Program-made: the position numbers and the translations under genes
Source of the DNA: PCRC01 sp040384665
GTDB taxonomy: Bacteria > Pseudomonadota > Gammaproteobacteria > Burkholderiales > Burkholderiaceae_C
Assembly (NCBI GenBank): GCA_040384665.1
Contig: JAZKIY010000013.1
Span: 15,673-79,672, forward strand
Direction of reading: 5' to 3'
Length of the DNA: 64,000 nt
The notes under the pieces: generated by a model
Databases searched by the model: none
Told to the model about the DNA's origin: nothing
What the model saw: only the letters and a program-made list of their open reading frames with translations
Shown here: positions 54,712-62,946 of the stretch, one piece after another
How the letters are laid out: each line of letters begins with the position of its first letter
Position numbering within the stretch: the stretch's first letter is position 1

Positions 54712-56571
54712 ATGTCCCGCCCCGTCAAAACCTTGCTGATCGTGCTGGCCAGCGCCTTGTTGCTGGCCGGGCTCTGGCGCCTGCTGGACGACAGCGTTTA
54801 CCGTTTCACCGGCTTGTCTGGCCCCACCGCCAACAGCGTGGTGCTGCCAGAAATACCCGCCGCACCGGCCACCTATGCCGGCGGCGAACCGAGCCGTTTG
54901 GCGGTGCTGCTGACAGACCGCAACTCCAGTTGGCTGGGTCTGGTGCATGGCCTCAAAGCATTTGGCGTGCCGTTCACCGTGACGGAGGATTACCAGGAGG
55001 CGCTGCGCCACCCGGTGGTCATGGTCTACCCGATCATTTCGGGCAAGGCGCTGAGCCAGCCAGCACTGGCAGCGCTGTCGGCCTATGCCAACGACGGTGG
55101 CACGCTGATTGGCAGCCACGTGCTGGGCGGGGGGCTCAATGGCCTGTTTGGTTTTGGTGACGCGGTGCCGTCCAACACCCGCCGGCAACTGCAGTTTCCC
55201 GCCGACAGCCCGCTGCCAGCGCGCTACTTTGGCACCCGTGGCCACACGCTGGTGCTGGGCAGCAGTGCGCAACCCACCGGCACCTACAGCTACAGCGCGC
55301 CCAGCGGCCAGGTGCTGGCCAGCTACGAAGACGGCAGCGCGGCAATAGTCACCCGAGCGGTGGGCAAGGGCCGCACCTACGCGCTGGGCGTGGACATTGG
55401 CGCCTTTGCCCTGCTGGGCCACAACAACCGGCAGGAAGGCATTGCCGCTCAGTATGTGAACCGCTTCCAGCCCGGCATGGACGCGCTGTTCCTGCAGCTA
55501 CGCGATTGGTACGTCGCACACAACCGCAACGCGGTGCTGCTCGGCACCGTGCCGGAAGGCAAGCAGCTCTCGGTGCTTCTGACGCACGACATTGACTTCA
55601 CTGAGTCCATCAACAACGCCATCCAGTACGCCGAGTACCAGCGTGCGCGTGGCATCGCTGGCACCTACTTCATCCAGACCAAGTACGTGCGCGACTGGAA
55701 CGACGACGTGTTCTTCAACGCCAATGGCGCCGAGCGCACACGCCAGTTGCATGCAATGGGCATGGAAGTCGCCAGCCATTCGATTGCGCATTCCAAGGTG
55801 TTCAGCAAATTGCCACTGGGCACAGGCAACGAGCGCTACCCGGCCTACGAGCCGTTTGTCAAAAGCCAGTTCGAAACCCGCAACGCCAGCGTGCTGGGCG
55901 AGCTGCGGGTGAGCCGCTACCTGCTGGAAGCCAACGTACCCGGCCTGCAGGTAGAGAGCTTCCGCCCCGGGCATTTGGAGAACCCCGCCACGCTGCCGCA
56001 GGCGCTCGAAGCCAGCGGCTACCGCTTCAGCTCGTCGGTCACCGCCAACAACGCGCTGACCCACCTGCCCTTTCGCCTGAACCACAGCCGGGGGCCAAAT
56101 GGCGAAACCGCGGTGTACGAGTTCCCGATCACGGTCGAAGACGAGCTGGAGCCCCCAATGGGCGGACGGCTGCCGCAAGCGCTGGCGATTGCCGAGCAGA
56201 TCGGCCGCTACGGCGGTCTCTATGTGGTGCTGACCCACCCGAATGTGCTGGACCACAAACTCGCCTTCACCCAGGGGCTGGTCGAACAGCTCAAGCCCAC
56301 CGCCTGGTACGGCACGCTGGCCGGTTTCGGCCGCTGGTGGGTGGCGCGCGACCAGGCCACGCTCGACGTGGCCGATGCCACCGTGGGCGGCCAGCCTGCC
56401 AAGGCGGTGCGGTTGCAGGCGCCCCAAGCCTTGGCCGGCCTGGCATTGGATGTGCCCGAACGCTGGCAACTGCTGGACGCGCAACCCGCATCGGCCCGGC
56501 CGGTGCGGGTGGGCCGGCAGTGGGTGTTGCCTGCCGTGTCGGGCGAGGTGGTGCTGCGGTTCTCGCCATGA
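54712..56571 (+). CDS. Polysaccharide deacetylase-like exported or membrane-anchored protein
   Basis: About 619 residues. An N-terminal hydrophobic segment (TLLIVLASALLLAGLWRLL) anchors or exports it. Residues ~50-230 look like a Rossmann/GATase-like domain (RLAVLLTDRNSSWLGLVHGL; GVDIGAFALLGHNNR). The NodB-like domain has the metal site LTHDIDFTES (H292-D293-D295) with SHSIAHSK (H356, H360), and EVASHSIAHS is typical of carbohydrate esterase 4-like proteins; GLYVVLTHPN supplies a late His. The C-terminus is a beta-rich tail. The start could also be an ATG three codons upstream. The stop overlaps the next gene's ATG. Deacetylation of an envelope or exopolysaccharide is likely; the substrate is unknown. 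Confidence 0.8.
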   Translation: MSRPVKTLLIVLASALLLAGLWRLLDDSVYRFTGLSGPTANSVVLPEIPAAPATYAGGEPSRLAVLLTDRNSSWLGLVHGLKAFGVPFTVTEDYQEALRHPVVMVYPIISGKALSQPALAALSAYANDGGTLIGSHVLGGGLNGLFGFGDAVPSNTRRQLQFPADSPLPARYFGTRGHTLVLGSSAQPTGTYSYSAPSGQVLASYEDGSAAIVTRAVGKGRTYALGVDIGAFALLGHNNRQEGIAAQYVNRFQPGMDALFLQLRDWYVAHNRNAVLLGTVPEGKQLSVLLTHDIDFTESINNAIQYAEYQRARGIAGTYFIQTKYVRDWNDDVFFNANGAERTRQLHAMGMEVASHSIAHSKVFSKLPLGTGNERYPAYEPFVKSQFETRNASVLGELRVSRYLLEANVPGLQVESFRPGHLENPATLPQALEASGYRFSSSVTANNALTHLPFRLNHSRGPNGETAVYEFPITVEDELEPPMGGRLPQALAIAEQIGRYGGLYVVLTHPNVLDHKLAFTQGLVEQLKPTAWYGTLAGFGRWWVARDQATLDVADATVGGQPAKAVRLQAPQALAGLALDVPERWQLLDAQPASARPVRVGRQWVLPAVSGEVVLRFSP

Positions 56572-58280
56572 GCACCGCGCGCGGCGCCTGGCCGGTGGCT
56601 GGCCTGCTGTGGCTGGGCGGTGTGGCCCACGCACAGGCACACCTGCAGGTGTGCCCTGCCACGCTCGCGCCCAGCGGGGCCGTGCAGGCCGAGATCGTGC
56701 AACCCAACGGCGCTGCGCTGCGCGCGGTGGTCACCCCCTCTGGCCCGGCAACGGCCGGCTGTGCCGCCCTGCCGCTGGCCAGCGGCAACCACCGTGTGCT
56801 GGCGTTGCGCCCCATTGCAGCCCCGGTGGCACGGGCGCTGGCCCAGGGCCTGTCGCTCTCCGGACCGTCGGTGGATGGGCAGTTCAGCATCAGCGAGGTC
56901 ACGCCGCGTGTGGTGGCAGCCACCACGGCGGCCGTGCCCGCGCCATTGCCATTGCCATTGGCCACCGAACTGCTGCCCTTGTTGGCGACGCGCGCCTTTG
57001 GCGCCGAAGCACGCGCCACTGTCCAGGCCAACGACCGGGGCCTGTTGCTGCGCTGTGCGGCGGGCCGCCAACCGGCCGGCGTGGTGTTGTCGTCCGACCG
57101 ACCGCTGCCACAACAGCGCAGCGGGCTGCAACTGCGCACCAGCGGCCAAGGGCAGTTTCAACTGAACAGCGTGGACGCGCGCGACGCCAGCCGCGAGGCC
57201 GGCACCCCGCTGGGCACCGTGAAGGCGACCGGCCTGCAACGGCTGACCACCCAGGTCCACCCACTCCCCGGCGATGCACGGCACCGTGCCGACTGGCGGC
57301 ACTGGACGCTGGCCTGCCCCGCCGGGGCCGCACAACTCCAGCTGCACAGTGTGCGGCTGGTGGTGCCGTCGGCCCACGCGGCGGTGCCCGCCCGCGCCAC
57401 CTGGGTCTGGCAGGCCACCGACTGGCGCGACCGGCCACAGGCGGTGCTGGCGCTCGCGCAGCGCCACCACATCCGAACGCTGTTTGTCACCATACCGCTG
57501 GCCAGCGGTGCGGTGATGGCCCCCACCGAGCTGCAGCGTTTCGTTCAAGGGGCCCGGTCTGCCAGCCTGGTGGTGTGGGCGGTGGACGGCGACCCGCGCA
57601 TGGTGTTGCCGGGCGAACACGCCAGCGCCGCCGCACGCGCCAACGCCTACGCCCGCTACAACCAGACCGCCCCCCCCGGCGCACGCCTGGCGGGGGTGCA
57701 GTTCGACGTGGAGCCCTACCTGTTGCCCGGTTACGACCTCGCCACCGAGGCCTGGGAGCGCCACTACACCGCCCTCGTGGCGGCGCTGCACGCGGGCGCG
57801 GGCGGTTTGCCGCTGGAGATGGTGGTGCCGTTCTGGTGGGGCAACAAGCCGGCACTGCTGGACGCGGTGGCGCCGCGTGTGAGCGGCCTGACGGTGATGG
57901 CTTACCGCACCAGCGCGAACGAGATCACCCGGCTGGCCCAGCCTTTCCTCGACTGGGGCATGCGCCAGAACAAGCCCGTTCGCATCGCGCTCGAAGCCGG
58001 GCCGGTGGCGCCAGAAACACTGCGCCATTACGTGCCGCAGGCCAGCGGAGAACTCTGGCAACTGCAGCTCGCGGGGCAGGACTACCTGATGCTGCTCGCG
58101 GCGCCCGCCACCAACCCGCACGGCCCAGCGTTCCGGCAGGTGGGGAGCACCTTGCTCTCAGGCAGCGCAACCACCTTCCACGGCCAGCCGCACAAGCTGC
58201 TGGAGATGCTGCCCGAGCTGGAGGCGCAGTTCACCACCTGGCCCGCCTTTGGCGGCATGGCGTTGCACGAGATCCAGTGA
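56568..58280 (+). CDS. Exported protein with glycosidase-like TIM-barrel C-terminus
   Basis: A 570-residue protein. A signal peptide (MSTARGAWPVAGLLWLGGVA...AQA) precedes an Ala/Pro-rich region of ~270 residues with no recognised fold. From ~280 barrel-like strands appear: ATWVWQATDWRD, TLFVTIPLASG, SLVVWAVDGDPR, GVQFDVEPYLLPGYD, EMVVPFWWG, GLTVMAYRTS and VRIALEAGPV. VQFDVEPY and MAYRT recall catalytic strands of glycoside-hydrolase barrels with acidic residues at strand ends (D and E of FDVEPY, E of ALEAG). I cannot name a family. Translationally coupled to the deacetylase-like gene, so the two probably act on the same polysaccharide. Confidence 0.7.
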   Translation: MSTARGAWPVAGLLWLGGVAHAQAHLQVCPATLAPSGAVQAEIVQPNGAALRAVVTPSGPATAGCAALPLASGNHRVLALRPIAAPVARALAQGLSLSGPSVDGQFSISEVTPRVVAATTAAVPAPLPLPLATELLPLLATRAFGAEARATVQANDRGLLLRCAAGRQPAGVVLSSDRPLPQQRSGLQLRTSGQGQFQLNSVDARDASREAGTPLGTVKATGLQRLTTQVHPLPGDARHRADWRHWTLACPAGAAQLQLHSVRLVVPSAHAAVPARATWVWQATDWRDRPQAVLALAQRHHIRTLFVTIPLASGAVMAPTELQRFVQGARSASLVVWAVDGDPRMVLPGEHASAAARANAYARYNQTAPPGARLAGVQFDVEPYLLPGYDLATEAWERHYTALVAALHAGAGGLPLEMVVPFWWGNKPALLDAVAPRVSGLTVMAYRTSANEITRLAQPFLDWGMRQNKPVRIALEAGPVAPETLRHYVPQASGELWQLQLAGQDYLMLLAAPATNPHGPAFRQVGSTLLSGSATTFHGQPHKLLEMLPELEAQFTTWPAFGGMALHEIQ

Positions 58281-58293
58281 GGGCACAGGCCGT

Positions 58294-58743
58294 TCAGGCC
58301 TTGCCGGTGGAACCGTAACCGCCCTCGCCGCGCACGGAAGCCGGAAACTCGGCCACCACGTTGAACTGCGCCTGCACCACCGGCACGATGACCAGCTGCG
58401 CGATGCGTTCCAGAGGTGCGATGGTGAACGGCACGTCGCTGCGGTTCCAGGCGCTGACCATCAACTGGCCCTGGTAGTCGCTGTCGATCAGGCCCACCAG
58501 GTTGCCCAGCACGATGCCATGCTTGTGGCCCAGGCCCGAGCGCGGCAGGATGATGGCCGCATAACCCGGGTCTTGCAGGTAGATGGCCAGCCCGGTGGGC
58601 ACCAGCTGCCACTGGTTGGCCCCCAGCGTGAGCGGCGCGTCGAGGCAGGCACGCAAGTCCAGCCCGGCACTGCCCGGCGTGGCATAGGCCGGCAGCTGGC
58701 TGGCGATGCGCTGGTCGAGGATTTTGACGTCTATTTTCATCAT
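58294..58743 (-). CDS. dut: dUTP diphosphatase
   Basis: A 149-residue trimeric dUTPase, hydrolysing dUTP to dUMP and PPi. The five motifs are visible: GSAGLDLRAC, LPRSGLGHKHG, GLIDSDYQGQL, RIAQLVIVP and the Phe/Tyr-containing tail RGEGGYGSTGK. It starts with two adjacent Met codons; either can be used. It lies directly downstream of coaBC, separated by repeat copy D. The coaBC-dut pairing is common in proteobacteria. Confidence 0.96.
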   Translation of the reverse strand: MMKIDVKILDQRIASQLPAYATPGSAGLDLRACLDAPLTLGANQWQLVPTGLAIYLQDPGYAAIILPRSGLGHKHGIVLGNLVGLIDSDYQGQLMVSAWNRSDVPFTIAPLERIAQLVIVPVVQAQFNVVAEFPASVRGEGGYGSTGKA

Positions 58744-58803
58744 TTTTAAGCCAAATTGGCCTCAAGCCCTAGTCCGTTCTGCAATCTCTGCTATCAATTG
58801 GCG
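58743..58803 (+). repeat. Dispersed repeat copy D, at the 3' end of coaBC
   Basis: TTTTTAAGCCAAATTGGCC, then CTCAAGCCCTAGTCCGTTCTG and GCTATCAATTG match copy C and copy B: the AAGCCAAAT-GGCC block and GCCCTAGTCC core are nearly identical. It fills the whole gap between dut and coaBC and supplies the coaBC stop codon and last codons. Confidence 0.75.
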
Positions 58804-59976
58804 AGCAAGCGTGAGCTTGTCTGCCAGTGGCAAGGCCTGGGTGCCGTGGGCGTCCACCAACAGCAACGCGTTGTCGTCGCGCCCGAAAGTGGCGGGCCCG
58901 ATGTTGCCCACCAGCAGCGGCACACCCTTGCGCACCCGCTTGGCCTGGGCGTTGTTCAGCAGGTCCTGGCTTTCGGCCGCGAAGCCCACGCAGTAGAGCC
59001 GGCCCGATTGGGCCGATTCGCTCGCGGCCACCGTGGCCAGGATGTCGGTGGTTTCTGAAAAGGCGATGGCCGGCGGCGCCGAAACACCGTCTTTCTTGAT
59101 CTTGTGCTGCGCCGGTGACGAAGGCCGCCAGTCGGCCACGGCCGCGGTGGCCACGAACACGTCCGCCAGCGCCACCTGCGGCAGCACGGCCTGCAGCATC
59201 TGCTCGGCCGAAGCGACGTCGATCCGAGTCACGCCACGCGGGGTGGCCAGGTGCACCGGGCCCGCCACCAGCGTGACCTCGGCACCGGCCTCGCGGGCGG
59301 CGCGTGCCACCGCAAAACCCATCTTGCCGCTGGAGCGGTTGGTGATGCCACGCACCGGATCGATGGCCTCGTAGGTCGGCCCTGCCGTGACCAGCACGCG
59401 CCGACCCGCCAGCAGCTTCGGCTGAAAAAAGGCCACGATGTCTTCGAGCAACTGGTCGGGCTCCAGCATGCGGCCGTCGCCGGTTTCGCCGCAGGCCTGG
59501 TAGCCGGTTCCCACGCCCAGCAGCGTGGCGCCGTCGGCCTGCAGCTGCGCCAGGTTGCGCTGGGTGGCGGGGTGTGCCCACATCTCGCGGTTCATCGCCG
59601 GGGCCACCAGCAGCGGCACCTCGGCCACAGGCCGCGCCAGGCACATCAAGCTCAGCAGGTCGTCGGCCCGGCCGTGCAGCAGCTTGGCCATGAAGTCGGC
59701 GCTGCAGGGCGCAATGACGATGGCATCCGCCTCGCGCGACAGGTTGATGTGCGGCATGTTGTTGGGTTCACGCGCGTCCCACTGCGAGCCGTACACCGGC
59801 CGGTTGGACAGCGCCTGCATCGTCACCGGGGTGATGAAATGCTCGGCCGCCTCGGTCATCACCACCTGCACCGTGGCGCCCTGTTTCACCAGCGCCCGGC
59901 AGAGCTCGGCCGCCTTGTAACAGGCAATGCCACCACTCAAGCCCAGGACGATGTGTTTGCCAGCCAAGTCAGTCAT
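58762..59976 (-). CDS. coaBC: Bifunctional phosphopantothenoylcysteine decarboxylase / synthetase
   Basis: A 404-residue CoaBC catalysing two steps of CoA synthesis. The CoaC half (~1-180) shows VLGLSGGIACYKAAELCRAL, DAIVIAPCSADFMAKL and APAMNREMW. The CoaB half begins RRVLVTAGPTYEAIDPVRGITNRSSGKMG and holds VADWRPSSPAQHKIKK. The ATG ending at 59976 is set by the conserved MTDLAGKHIVLG. The last ~12 residues (QLIAEIAERTRA) and the stop overlap repeat copy D, so the original 3' end may have been replaced. Confidence 0.96.
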   Translation of the reverse strand: MTDLAGKHIVLGLSGGIACYKAAELCRALVKQGATVQVVMTEAAEHFITPVTMQALSNRPVYGSQWDAREPNNMPHINLSREADAIVIAPCSADFMAKLLHGRADDLLSLMCLARPVAEVPLLVAPAMNREMWAHPATQRNLAQLQADGATLLGVGTGYQACGETGDGRMLEPDQLLEDIVAFFQPKLLAGRRVLVTAGPTYEAIDPVRGITNRSSGKMGFAVARAAREAGAEVTLVAGPVHLATPRGVTRIDVASAEQMLQAVLPQVALADVFVATAAVADWRPSSPAQHKIKKDGVSAPPAIAFSETTDILATVAASESAQSGRLYCVGFAAESQDLLNNAQAKRVRKGVPLLVGNIGPATFGRDDNALLLVDAHGTQALPLADKLTLARQLIAEIAERTRA

Positions 59977-60029
59977 GCGCGCAATGTAGCAGACACATCT
60001 GCGACGCAAGCCCCGCCCGTTTCCAACGT

Positions 60030-60056
60030 TTGGCCAAGGTGGCGCGCAACTATAAT
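60030..60056 (+). promoter_or_regulatory. Promoter candidate for pyrG
   Basis: A perfect -10 TATAAT (60051-60056) is preceded by TTGGCC (15 bp away) or GTTTGG (17 bp). The leader to the pyrG ATG at 60099 would be about 36 nt and begins TTTACCACC. It lies in the divergent gap with coaBC. Confidence 0.5.
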
Positions 60057-60098
60057 CTTGCTTTACCACCTCCACGGGATCATTCCCTTCAGCCTGAC

Positions 60099-61766
60099 AT
60101 GACCAAATTCGTCTTCGTCACCGGCGGTGTGGTGTCTTCCCTGGGCAAGGGAATCGCCTCAGCCTCCCTTGCAGCGATCCTTGAATCGCGAGGCCTCAAA
60201 GTCACTTTAATCAAGCTCGATCCCTACCTCAACGTGGATCCGGGCACCATGTCCCCCTTTCAGCACGGTGAGGTTTTTGTCACCGACGACGGCGCCGAGA
60301 CCGACCTCGACCTCGGCCATTACGAGCGTTTCATCGAAACGCGCATGCGCAAGGCCAACAACTTCACCACCGGCCAGATCTACAAAAGCGTGCTCGAAAA
60401 AGAGCGCCGTGGCGACTACCTCGGCAAGACCGTACAGGTCATTCCGCATGTGACCAACGAAATCCAGGATTTCGTCAAACGCGGCGCCGGTTTTGGCACC
60501 GCCGACGCGGTGGACGTGGCGATTGTGGAAATTGGCGGCACCGTGGGCGACATCGAGTCGCTGCCCTTCCTGGAAGCGGTGCGCCAGATGAGCCTGCGCC
60601 TTGGGCCCAACAACAGTGCTTTTGTGCACCTGAGTTACGTGCCGTGGATTGCCGCCGCCGGCGAGCTGAAAACCAAGCCGACCCAGCACACCGCCAAACA
60701 GCTGCGCGAGATCGGCATCCAGGCCGACGCCCTGCTGTGCCGCGCCGACCGCCCGATTCCCGCCGAAGAGCGCCAGAAAATATCGCTGTTCTCCAACGTG
60801 CCCGAATGGGGCGTGATCTCCATGTGGGACGTGGACACCATCTACAAAGTGCCGCGCATGCTGCACGAGCAAGGCCTGGACGGGCTGATCTGCGACAAGC
60901 TGCGCCTGAACACCCCACCCGCCAACCTGAAGCGCTGGGACGACCTGGTCTACGAGACCGAGCACCCCCGACACGAGGTGGCGATTGCCATGGTCGGCAA
61001 GTACGTTGACCTGTCCGACAGCTACAAGTCGCTCAACGAGGCGCTGCGCCACGCCGGCATGAAGAACCATGCCAAGGTGCGCATCGAGTACATCGACTCC
61101 GAGACCATCACGCCCGACAGCCTGTCGCGCCTGGCCAAATTCGACGCGGTGCTGGTGCCCGGTGGCTTTGGCAAGCGCGGCATTGAAGGCAAGATTTGCG
61201 CGGCCCGCTACGCCCGTGAGAACAAGGTGCCTTACCTCGGCATCTGCCTCGGCATGCAAATCGCCACCATCGAATTCGCACGCCATGTGGCCGGTCTGAA
61301 AGACGCCAACAGCACCGAATTCGAGCCGGCCACCGCCCACCCCGTGATTGCGCTGATCACCGAGTGGAAAGACGCCGACGGCACCATCAAGACGCGCGAC
61401 GAAAGCTCCGACCTCGGCGGCACGATGCGCCTGGGTGCGCAAAGCTCCGACGTGGCCAAGGGCACGCTGGCCCACGAAATTTACGGCGACGTGGTGACCG
61501 AACGCCACCGCCACCGGTTTGAGGCCAATGTCAACTACCTGGATCAGCTGCGCAAGGCCGGTCTGGTGATCTCGGCGCTGACGCAGCGTGAGCAGCTGAC
61601 CGAGATCGTGGAGCTGCCACGCAGCGCGCACCCCTGGTTCATTGGCGTGCAATTCCACCCCGAGTTCAAGTCCACCCCCTGGGATGGGCACCCGCTGTTC
61701 AACGCCTTCGTGAAGGCGGCGTTGCTGCGGCAGGCCCAGGCCTCCTCGCTGAAAGCCGTCGCATGA
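60099..61766 (+). CDS. pyrG: CTP synthase
   Basis: A 555-residue CTP synthase converting UTP, ATP and glutamine to CTP. The amidoligase domain starts MTKFVFVTGGVVSSLGKGIASASL (P-loop) and contains DPYLNVDPGTMSPFQHGEVF and IVEIGGTVGDIESLPFLEA. The class I glutaminase domain (~300 onward) has VPGGFGKRG, the nucleophile Cys in YLGICLGMQIA, and His/Glu in VQFHPEFKS. Length is normal. Its stop overlaps the kdsA start (ATGA). Confidence 0.97.
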   Translation: MTKFVFVTGGVVSSLGKGIASASLAAILESRGLKVTLIKLDPYLNVDPGTMSPFQHGEVFVTDDGAETDLDLGHYERFIETRMRKANNFTTGQIYKSVLEKERRGDYLGKTVQVIPHVTNEIQDFVKRGAGFGTADAVDVAIVEIGGTVGDIESLPFLEAVRQMSLRLGPNNSAFVHLSYVPWIAAAGELKTKPTQHTAKQLREIGIQADALLCRADRPIPAEERQKISLFSNVPEWGVISMWDVDTIYKVPRMLHEQGLDGLICDKLRLNTPPANLKRWDDLVYETEHPRHEVAIAMVGKYVDLSDSYKSLNEALRHAGMKNHAKVRIEYIDSETITPDSLSRLAKFDAVLVPGGFGKRGIEGKICAARYARENKVPYLGICLGMQIATIEFARHVAGLKDANSTEFEPATAHPVIALITEWKDADGTIKTRDESSDLGGTMRLGAQSSDVAKGTLAHEIYGDVVTERHRHRFEANVNYLDQLRKAGLVISALTQREQLTEIVELPRSAHPWFIGVQFHPEFKSTPWDGHPLFNAFVKAALLRQAQASSLKAVA

Positions 61767-62617
61767 AACTGTGCAGTTTTGAAATTGGCCTGGACCGGCC
61801 GTTATTCCTGATCGCAGGCCCCTGCGTGATCGAGTCCGAACAGCTGCAGATGGACACCGCCGGCACGCTGAAAGAGATCACCAGCGCCCTGGGCATTCCC
61901 TTCATCTTCAAAAGCAGTTTCGACAAGGCCAACCGCTCGTCCGGCACCACCTACCGCGGCCCGGGCCGCGACAAGGGGCTGGAAATTCTGGCCAAGGTCA
62001 AAAAAGAACTGGGCCTGCCGGTGCTGACCGACGTGCACACCGAAGACGACATCCGCGAGGCCGCCCAGGTGGTCGACGTTTTGCAGACGCCCGCCTTCCT
62101 GTGCCGCCAGACCGACTTCATCCGCGCGGTGGCGCAGTCGGGCAAACCGGTCAACATCAAGAAGGGCCAGTTCCTCGCGCCGCACGACATGAAGAACGTG
62201 ATCGACAAGGCCCGCGCCGCCGCACGCGAAGTGGGCCTGCTGGAAGACAACTTCATGGCCTGCGAACGCGGCGCCAGTTTTGGCTACAACAACCTGGTCA
62301 GCGACATGCGCTCGCTGGCCATCATGCGCGAGACCGCCGCGCCGGTGGTGTTTGACGCCACCCACAGCGTGCAGTTGCCTGGCGGCCAGGGCACATCGAG
62401 TGGCGGCCAGCGCGAGATGGTGCCGGTGCTGGCCCGTGCGGCGGTGGCGGTTGGCGTGGCAGGCCTGTTCATGGAAACCCACCCTGACCCGTCAAAAGCC
62501 CTGAGCGACGGTCCCAACGCGGTGCCGCTCAAACACATGAAAGCGCTGCTGGAAACCCTGCTGGCACTGGATGCGGTGACCAAGAAAAACGGCTTTCTGG
62601 AGAACAACTTTGCCTAA
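61763..62617 (+). CDS. kdsA: 3-deoxy-8-phosphooctulonate (KDO8P) synthase
   Basis: A 284-residue aldolase condensing arabinose 5-phosphate and PEP for the inner core of LPS. LFLIAGPCVIESE, FIFKSSFDKANRSS, GLEILAKVKKELGLPVLTDVH and KKGQFLAPHDMKNVI are all present, and DATHSVQLPGG gives a late conserved block. The AGPCVIE Cys and FDATHSVQ suit a metal-independent or metal-type assignment only after alignment. It overlaps pyrG and DUF1330. Confidence 0.97.
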   Translation: MKLCSFEIGLDRPLFLIAGPCVIESEQLQMDTAGTLKEITSALGIPFIFKSSFDKANRSSGTTYRGPGRDKGLEILAKVKKELGLPVLTDVHTEDDIREAAQVVDVLQTPAFLCRQTDFIRAVAQSGKPVNIKKGQFLAPHDMKNVIDKARAAAREVGLLEDNFMACERGASFGYNNLVSDMRSLAIMRETAAPVVFDATHSVQLPGGQGTSSGGQREMVPVLARAAVAVGVAGLFMETHPDPSKALSDGPNAVPLKHMKALLETLLALDAVTKKNGFLENNFA

Positions 62618-62900
62618 AGCCTATGTGATCGTCGACGTCACCACCACCAACGCCGAGCAGATGGCCAAGTACCGCGAATGGTCTGGCCGGGCGATGCAGG
62701 AATTCGGCGCCGAAATCCTGGTGCGCGGTGGTGCCATCGAGGTCTTTGAAGGTGATTGGCAACCGCCCCGGCTGGTGCTGCTGGGTTTTGCCAGCATGGC
62801 GCAGGCACGGGCTTTCTACCAATCGGAAACCTACACCCATGCGCGCACCCTGCGCGAAGGCGCCGGCGTCTTGCGCATGGTCGCGGTCGAAGGCGTGTGA
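62610..62900 (+). CDS. DUF1330 family protein
   Basis: A 96-residue ferredoxin-like-fold protein: KAYVIVDVTTTNAEQMAKYR, GAEILVRGGAIEVFEGDW and PPRLVLLGFASMAQARAFYQSETY are the family blocks. Function unknown. The only start that keeps the conserved N-terminus is a TTG at 62610, overlapping the last 8 nt of kdsA, so translation probably depends on coupling to kdsA. It sits between kdsA and eno. Confidence 0.9.
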   Translation: MPKAYVIVDVTTTNAEQMAKYREWSGRAMQEFGAEILVRGGAIEVFEGDWQPPRLVLLGFASMAQARAFYQSETYTHARTLREGAGVLRMVAVEGV

Positions 62901-62946
62901 GCGCCCGGCCCCCGAATTTCAAATCAAGCAACAGGAAGAAGAACCA

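Noticed and set aside
56220..58121. 633-codon open frame antisense to the deacetylase/barrel pair
   Set aside because: Composition (Arg/Gly/His/Gln-rich) is typical of a GC-rich shadow frame; it crosses the boundary of two real genes.
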